Source: Plakobranchus ocellatus
Taxonomy: Eukaryota; Mollusca; Gastropoda; Plakobranchidae
Length of the DNA: 26,011 nucleotides
Direction: 5' to 3'
NCBI GenBank assembly: GCA_019648995.1
Contig: BLXT01007821.1
Location: 735,876-761,886, forward strand
The notes beneath the pieces are model-generated. The model made no database searches. It saw nothing but the letters and a program-made list of their open reading frames with translations, and had not been told where the DNA came from. The position numbers were made by a program, and so were the translations under genes. This document shows, piece after piece, positions 20,473-26,011 of the stretch. How positions within the stretch are numbered: the first letter of the stretch is position 1; each line of letters starts with the position of its first letter.

Positions 20473-21279
20473 TGGGAGGTGTGACAGTTGTTTGCTGTGA
20501 ATTGAGTGTAGATCTAGACTCGAAACGGCAGATATTCTGATTCAGCCTTGTTTCCTTGGGATGTTTGATCAGATTTTTAACGGGCTTAGATTAGACTTAT
20601 TTTAGGTTAACCGTACTGTCATTGTTTTAGTTTTGTCTAGCTTTTTAGATCTAGGATTTCTAGAAGGTTCTCGGAGGTCTAAGAACTTTACTGCCGAAGC
20701 CAAATGAAAAGCAGTATCGTCCATAGACGTAACACTGTCCGTACTGCTCTTTAATTGTTTGCGGCTGATTGCTTACAAGAAATCGCTAGATTGTATACTG
20801 GAAGCGAGATGTGTTTGTTATGTTTACATATTTGGAGAACATGAACGAAAGTATTTCGATCGGGCACAAGAATTTTAGCGAAACTTGATTACATAAAAAT
20901 GAATTTTCTACTTTTTTCAAGAAAGAGTTTCTTTCTATAACATGCACCAATTAAGCATATGTTTTGCATAACTAGTATTTTCTAGAAGCTGTGAGTGATG
21001 GGTATAAAAGAGAGCGCTGTGAGATTGTTGAAGAGCTTGCAGAGATCACTGAGAGAAAAATCGCCAATGTTAGTGAGCTTATACATCAAAATAATTGTTG
21101 AAATTATATTGCTATTCAAAAATTGTCCTTTCAATTAAATCAATAACATTTTCGTTCAAATTTCGGCAACACTTGGAGTGATTTCTGCTCTTAAGACTCT
21201 TTGTAAACAAAAAACTCACTGTCAAGAGGCAGTGTTCAACTTGATCTGTTAATAAAAAGCACAAAGGTATTGATGATAG

Positions 21280-21438
21280 GTGGATAAACCAATATTTATG
21301 GACTGTCCAATGATGGTGGATGTAGAAGTTTGGAGAAGAATCTTAGCAGAGAAACATGTTTGCGATGAAGCAGATGAGATAAAACGTCGTGAAACAAGAT
21401 TCAGTCTGAGTTCCACGGACGAAGTGACTTCATTGTAA
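21280..21438 (+). CDS. candidate small ORF or cassette exon, function unknown
   Basis: After GATGATAG at 21279, an open frame reads VDKPIFMDCPMMVDVEVWRR, then charged sequence (LAEKHVCDEADEIKRRETRF) and a TAA at 21436. Its first ATG is at 21298. The charged, balanced composition is unlike the AT-driven frames around it. TCATT|GTAAGC at 21434-21440 would be a usable donor in phase 2, matching the canonical CAG acceptor of exon G at 22198. The upstream side does not fit exon F phase, so a cassette is not proven. A 90-codon frame (21249-21521) overlaps it on the minus strand. Confidence 0.22.
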   Translation: MDKPIFMDCPMMVDVEVWRRILAEKHVCDEADEIKRRETRFSLSSTDEVTSL

Positions 21439-22184
21439 GCCAAACTGAGATCTCGTGCTACAAAGAAGTGCAGTCGTATAAACTTTAACTTCTTTGATAC
21501 CTTAACTTCCATCCAAGTCACAGAAGTTTATTAATCTACCAGAAAGGTAAAGCACAAACATTGTGATAAGACAAGTCTATGTTTGAAACCTCAGGAAAGC
21601 CTGAATTCAGATCGATGCATATCAACTGCTTTGCCATGCTTTGATTGACGAGTGGCCTTAGCCTGCAGGATTTTTCTGAGATCTCTGCTCTCTTGCGTGA
21701 AGAAAAAATTACAGAAGTGTGAAACGAGGAAATAAGAAGAAAACGAAAAACAAAATGAGACGTACAGATTTGGAGTGTAAGGCTTTAGGTGATGTTGCAA
21801 TCTTTTACATAATCAAACCTTAAAAAAATAAGATGTTTGAAAGTGCAAATTGAAAAGCCGCCAAATCGCAGTAAACGTGAATAGTACTTTAAAGAAACTA
21901 AAAAAGAGATACAAAAATTTTAAAAAAACCTTTCTATCACGTTGTCACATAATAAAGAGGTGCGTGGTGGTGTGCACAAGAGAAATTGTGGTTTACACGA
22001 ACTTCCTCAAGATAGAAAACACTTTTTGCTCTACATAAAAAGTGTCTCCCTCTGAACAAACTCATTTCCTCAATTTATACTCAGCTAGAATTAATTCTCT
22101 TTGAATATCATTATTATTTATCATATACCGTCAGTGTGTGTGTATATAAGTGTGTCTTTTCGTTTGCTTTCATAAATCTGGAAG

Positions 22185-22373
22185 ACTCCAGCGGCAGGTG
22201 TCGCGGCCGACCCAGCAACGCTAGCTTGAAAATGTCCAGACGCCCAGTGTCCAGGGGGTTTTACATGGATCACCAGGCCAGGCGTGAGCCGAGACAACTA
22301 ACAATGGACGAGATAATGAGCCGACCAGTGCGCTCTGTCATTGTAGGGTCAGACTCGTCCTCCCTTCAAAACG
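22185..22373 (+). CDS. exon G of BTB-BACK gene: Arg/Ser-rich tail
   Basis: It encodes SSGRCRGRPSNASLKMSRRP, then VSRGFYMDHQARREPRQLTM, then DEIMSRPVRSVIVGSDSSSL and QN, ending with one base at donor ACG|GTTAGT. G+C content rises sharply compared with the flanks. Three acceptors are possible. TCTGGAAG at 22184 keeps the exon F phase (G+AC = Asp); CCAG at 22191 and GGCAG at 22197 would need a phase-2 partner. I chose 22185 for phase, though GGCAG is the stronger consensus. If the donor is not used, translation stops at TAG two bases later. No domain is recognised; the segment is basic and probably disordered. Confidence 0.65.
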
Positions 22374-22466
22374 GTTAGTTGCCAATGAAGTTCTTTATTT
22401 GTGATCTAAATTTTTAGTATCATTTTCGTTATTTATTATATTATAGTTGATAACATTGGGTACTGA

Positions 22467-22504
22467 CGGATATACCACTACTGCTGCTACCACTATTTCT
22501 ACTA

Positions 22505-22560
<56 letters not shown>

Positions 22561-22586
22561 TTACTGCTACTACTACTACTACTACC

Positions 22587-22622
<36 letters not shown>

Positions 22623-22930
22623 ACTACTACTACTACTACTACTGCTACCGCTGCTGCTGCTGCTGCTACTTCTACTTCTACTGTTTCTGCTGCTGCTGCC
22701 GCTGCTATTGCTTCTCCTACTGTTGCTGCTGCTGCTGCTGCTGCTACGTCTATTTCTACTGTTGCTGCTGCTGCTGCTGCCGCTGCTATTGCTATTCCTA
22801 CTGTTGCTGCTGCTTCTGCTGCTACTTCTATTTCTACTGTTGCTGCTGCTGCTGCTGCCGCTGCTATTGCTACTCCTACTGTTGCTGCTGCTGCTACTGC
22901 TGCTGCTATAACTGCCGCTGCTACTGTTGC
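22467..22930. repeat. (CTA/CTG)n trinucleotide array with 75-78-bp higher-order units
   Basis: Nearly pure CTA repeats (22505-22560) pass into alternating CTG and CTA blocks. From about 22671 the array has a longer repeat: TCTAYTTCTACTGTTGCTGC-like starts at about 22674, 22749 and 22827, each followed by CCGCTGCTATTGCT. The open frame through it (poly-Leu, 22447-22911) is an artefact of the triplet array. Confidence 0.95.
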
Positions 22931-23339
22931 ATGTTGATTAGCATTATGATTGTGGCTGAGTCTTTAAAGAATCAAGAAAACCATAAATTCAGTTTGAATT
23001 AACATTTTATTACACTCGATACATTCAAAAACTTAATTAAATACAACATTTAGATGAAACAATGCAAAAAAAAAAAAAATTCCAAGGATCTCCTTATAGT
23101 TTTAAAATTTATAATAGAACAACATTACAACGATTTGAAAAAAAAATAATACATAGTAATACCAGAGGGTTTGAATTCTGAACGAACGTATTCTTTTTCC
23201 AACAAAGAAGACAATTCATAGTGTCATTCTAAATGCCATGTGATGCATATTAAAATAGTTAGCACTTGCAATGAGTATCTAAGGCTCCTTATCACGGCAC
23301 TCCTTTCGGTTCTAATTAATTACTTGAACCGTGAGTTGA

Positions 23340-23341
<2 letters not shown>
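22931..23341 (+). other. intron G-H, AT-rich part: no feature
   Basis: AT-rich sequence with A-runs at 23066-23079 and 23139-23147. I see no coding or RNA signal. Confidence 0.6.
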
Positions 23342-23391
<50 letters not shown>

Positions 23392-23467
23392 TCTCACCCT
23401 CTCTCTCTCGCTCTTTCTCCCAGATTCTGCCCCATCTTTCTCTCTTTCTTTCTGTACCCCCTACCCA

Positions 23468-23523
<56 letters not shown>

Positions 23524-23576
23524 TTCTCCCTCTCTCTTTCTCCCTCTCTCTCTCTGTCTCTCTCTCTCTCTCTTCC
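23342..23576. repeat. (CT)n microsatellite, about 235 bp, interrupted
   Basis: A pure CT run (23342-23388) is followed by CT-rich sequence with CTTT, CCCT and CTGT interruptions to 23576. Frames on both strands (Ser/Leu repeats on +, Arg/Glu repeats on -) are artefacts. Confidence 0.95.
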
Positions 23577-23595
23577 GCCCACTGTTCTCATCTAG

Positions 23596-23659
23596 ATATG
23601 ATAGCACTCCCCCTAGTTATCTAACACCGGCCCGGATTAGAGTTATGGATGATAAATGA
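23596..23659 (+). CDS. doubtful alternative terminal exon
   Basis: After the CT tract, acceptor TTCTCATCTAG is followed by a frame reading YDSTPPSYLTPARIRVMDDK and a TGA. The CT tract would be an extreme pyrimidine tract. The phase (one base) does not fit the main exon G donor. It fits only a weaker internal donor in exon G, GTAGG|GTCAGA. It could be an alternative C-terminus or chance. Confidence 0.18.
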
Positions 23660-23957
23660 CAAGGTTCCAATTAATAGTATACAGCCTCAGGCACTGTCAC
23701 AGTATTCTGTATAGCACGAGGAAGTTCCATGACACCAAAGAGCTTGGTTAAAATGAAAAATTAATCAGCGGTTTCGTACAGAATTATGAATGTAACAAGG
23801 GGTACATTATTATATACTCTGCGATACAGTACGATATGCTCAGCATGATTTACCGAGATTTTAGAAATGTTAATTAGCAGGAAATAAATTATGATTCTGT
23901 TCATAATATGTAAAAAAGCGGGGACACACACAAACACACCAATAAATGATACTAATA

Positions 23958-24355
23958 TGATACAATGAAAGAACAGTCAAGATGACTAATATTAAAAAGC
24001 TAAAAAATCAGTTATATAAATATGGCAATAAAGCAAAACAGCACAGAGAAAAGTCAACAAAACCATTTTTTTCTGTTATTTTGGAAGTCACTGAAAAAAA
24101 GTTAGCTGTTTATTCAAGGCAGTAAATATTCTTTATCTTGAGCTTTCTCATTGGTCAACATTTGATACAATGAAAAGAACAGTCAAGATGACTAATATTA
24201 AAAAGCTAAAAAATCAGTTACATAAATATGGCATTAAAGCAAAACGGCCAGAGAAAAGTCAACAAAATCATTTTTTTTTCTGTTATTTTGGAAGCCACTG
24301 AAAAAAAGTTAGCTGTTTATTCAAGGCAGTAAATATTCTTTATCTTGAGCTTTCT
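23958..24355. repeat. ~191-bp tandem duplication with 15-bp spacer
   Basis: Copy 1 (about 23958-24148) and copy 2 (about 24164-24355) both run from GATACAATGAAA through CAGTCAAGATGACTAATATT to TTATCTTGAGCTTTCT. They differ by a few substitutions and one- or two-base indels. The offset is 205 bp. Copy 2 ends about 19 bp before exon H. Confidence 0.95.
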
Positions 24356-24374
24356 TGTTTCTTTTGAACAACAG

Positions 24375-24463
24375 TTTCTCCACGTCAGCTCCTTCCCACA
24401 TCCAGCTCACAAATTCAACCCAATGGCAAGTACGAACTGGTCAACATGGCCGCGGGTCATCTA
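24375..24463 (+). CDS. exon H of BTB-BACK gene: last exon seen in the window
   Basis: This 89-nt exon starts after acceptor TTTTGAACAACAG with two bases that complete the exon G codon (G+TT = Val). It ends in phase 0 at donor CTA|GTGAGT. It encodes SPRQLLPTSSSQIQPNGKYE, then LVNMAAGHL. The coding frame stops soon after the donor if unspliced (TAG at 24479), which supports GTGAGT being a used donor. No domain is recognised. Its 3' end and donor are repeated in the minisatellite that follows. The next exon would lie beyond 24.7 kb and I did not find it. Confidence 0.55.
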
Positions 24464-24702
24464 GTGAGTAGTCTCCAGTAGATGCTGGTCAGCGTGGGCG
24501 CGGGTATCCTTTATGTAGTGTCCAATACAGGCTGGCCAAAATGGCCGCCGGTTATCCTGCAAGTGATATTCATTACAGGCTGGTCAACATGGCCGCCGGT
24601 TATCCTAAAATTTATAAACAACACGGCTGCTGGTCATCCTCTATCCAGTACAGGCTGGTCAACCCGGCCGCTGGTCATCGCGCGAGTAGTGTTCAGCACA
24701 GG
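24434..24702. repeat. ~48-bp minisatellite derived from exon H 3' end and donor
   Basis: Six units, one of them partial, each containing CTGGTCAACATGGCCGCSGG followed by a TATCCT/TCATC-like end and a variable GTAGTGTTCAGTACAG-like tail. Anchors (CTGGTC or CTGGCC) lie at 24437 (inside exon H), 24485, 24532, 24580 and 24655, with a shortened unit near 24627. Intervals are 47-48 bp where complete. The array ends in CACAG|GTAAAG. The open frame 24482-24739 is an artefact of the period. Confidence 0.92.
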
Positions 24703-26011
24703 TAAAGGTCTTTTTGCAATTCCACACACCTTTCCATGAGTATTGACAAAGTCAATATAACGATTCTAGCCCCTTTATCAAGCATAAATTCGAACTATTT
24801 TGTGGATATTTCTGAAGTCTTGTCCATTCCATGAATCAAAGCACGCAACAGGATATTGTAAAGTACCTCATTAAACTTATCGTGCCATGAAATCTATTGC
24901 CAATTTACTATGGCTATAGTTATTTCTATTGACATCTCATCTGGCCCTGTGGCCTTTCCCTTTATATTTTTGCTGCCTCTATCTCTTCTTTCAGGAAATT
25001 TAGACGCTCTAAGTTTTTTTCATATTCGAGATTTTCATCCTTGTCATCTTTGAGAATAAATTAAAGAAGAATTGCTAGAACATTGGTTTTTATATAATTA
25101 TGCTTAAAAGATTTTCTGCGAGCCTTATTGGAAAAATTAAACTCATGTGCGTATTTATCTTAGTTTGTGAGCGTATTGGCGTAAAAAAAATGATGTCGTT
25201 TTTTTTTGGTTTTTTTTTATTGTGTTTCTTTTTTTGTTTTGTTTTTGTTTTTTTTTTACAATTAGTGTTAGATTTAAAATGGCTGTGTAAATTTACCAAA
25301 AGAAACTGTAGAACATTTCGATGACAAAATCACATAAAAGTGGTCAGCTACTAATGGTTTTAAAGTTCATTTGCTACAAAGTAAAAAGACTAAGACTTTT
25401 TTTCACTTGGATTACCCCTAATATCTAATACCTAATATCTAATTCTAGATGAATTACCCCTAACTGGTGCACTTTTCCAGTTTTTATGTGAAGGTACTTT
25501 TATTTGAAATTTGAAGCATACTTTTAAGAGTAACACAGCTTTGGGGCGCACCCTTTAGCGACTGCTCATGCGTAATACGAATGAGGTCTAACCTATTCGT
25601 TGCACGAGTAAACCTAAAGGGCATTGCCATTGTCACTTGTCAGGTATTGTATAAAATGTCACCTGGCCTTTGGAGGAGGAACTTACGGAGACAGCAAATC
25701 TTGCTTTGTTTTTTTTTTTTGTGAAAGTGATTGTGTCTGTGCGTGGCAAGCAAATTTGTATAAAAGGCTATGCTGAAAATAGAAGTGTATACCATAAAAA
25801 AAAACAATATTCATTAAAATTGCTCCTAAAATAGGAAAGGCCAAAAGCGATAGCTAAGTTAATTTTTTGTGTTTTTCAAACTGTCCAATCTGGCAAAGAG
25901 GCGTTGTCCTTTGTCGGATATTGTATTAGCTTATCAAAATGTAATGAAGGAGGTCTTTGAAGAGTGATATGTGTAAACATTATACAAACTCGTGCATAAT
26001 CATATGCAGTG
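24703..26011. other. AT-rich sequence, no supported feature
   Basis: Contains poly-T/TTTG stretches (25199-25257) and a small local repeat (CTAATATCTAATACC, 25419-25445). A moderately open plus-strand stretch around 25540-25700 (reading SDCSCVIRMRSNLFVARVN) shows no motif. If the BTB-BACK gene continues, this is its next intron. Confidence 0.5.

Larger units (their letters stand above)
19634..22184 (+). other. intron F-G, remainder
   Basis: AT-rich. It holds a T/TTG tract (19851-19882), a candidate minus-strand coding stretch (20254-20472), a candidate plus-strand small ORF or exon (21280-21438) and TAGATCTAG words at 20509 and 20646. A TATAAAAG occurs at 21003, with no supported gene behind it. 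Confidence 0.5.

Noticed and set aside
21003-21010. TATAAAAG core-promoter match (another at about 25756)
   Set aside because: Single 8-mers in AT-rich DNA are expected by chance. No gene or initiator is supported just downstream.
22447-22911. 154-codon poly-leucine frame
   Set aside because: It is a direct translation of the CTA/CTG repeat and has no coding context.
23240-23659. Ser/Leu-repeat and Arg/Glu-repeat frames
   Set aside because: They are translations of the CT microsatellite on either strand.
1-26011. CRISPR arrays, rRNA, insertion sequences, prokaryotic operons, reverse transcriptase or transposase genes
   Set aside because: None seen. The repeats are contiguous tandem arrays without spacers, and no RT YxDD or transposase DDE pattern was recognised in any frame I read.

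Overview
This is a eukaryotic, animal-type window: AT-rich, with short GC-richer exons separated by long introns, and dense in micro- and minisatellites. There is no operon structure, no ribosome-binding sites and no tightly packed ORFs. A mollusc, perhaps a gastropod, is my best guess from the general texture (long AT-rich introns, many tandem repeats, recurrent TAGATCTAG words). That is an inference, not something the sequence proves.

The one gene I can support runs on the + strand from about 8.1 kb to at least 24.5 kb. It encodes a BTB-BACK protein of the kelch-like type. I rebuilt the exons by hand from splice sites and reading phase: A (8104 or 8217 to 8725), B (11352-11446), C (12121-12323), D (14006-14111), E (16072-16195), F (19018-19457), G (22185-22373) and H (24375-24463). 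Every junction from A to H agrees in phase. Exon A carries a degenerate BTB half that seems to need a frame change near 8382, then an Asp/Asn/Cys-rich insert. Exons C, D and E carry the BACK domain. Exons F, G and H encode a long basic, Ser/Pro-rich, probably disordered tail. No kelch propeller is visible. The 5' end (start codon, first BTB strands) and possibly the 3' end are outside the window or unrecognised.

Region by region: 1-8.1 kb is mostly featureless AT-rich DNA with a tRNA-like SINE-type head at 5351-5429 and an unassigned open stretch at 1312-1731. 8.1-24.5 kb is the BTB-BACK gene. 24.5-26 kb is a minisatellite followed by featureless sequence. Two assembly gaps or ambiguities lie at 5571 and 14438-14456.

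The most striking feature is the placement of tandem repeats at splice sites. The 39-bp minisatellite after exon B and the ~48-bp minisatellite after exon H are iterated copies of the exon's own 3' end plus its 5' splice site. An 87-bp duplication starts at the exon F donor. A ~48-bp array runs right into the exon D acceptor. A ~190-bp duplication stops about 19 bp before the exon H acceptor. Simple repeats follow the donors of A, C, E and G closely. These repeat units have modal lengths of 39, 48, 48 and 87 bp, all multiples of three. This looks like repeated local duplication seeded at exon-intron boundaries and is the finding I would check first.
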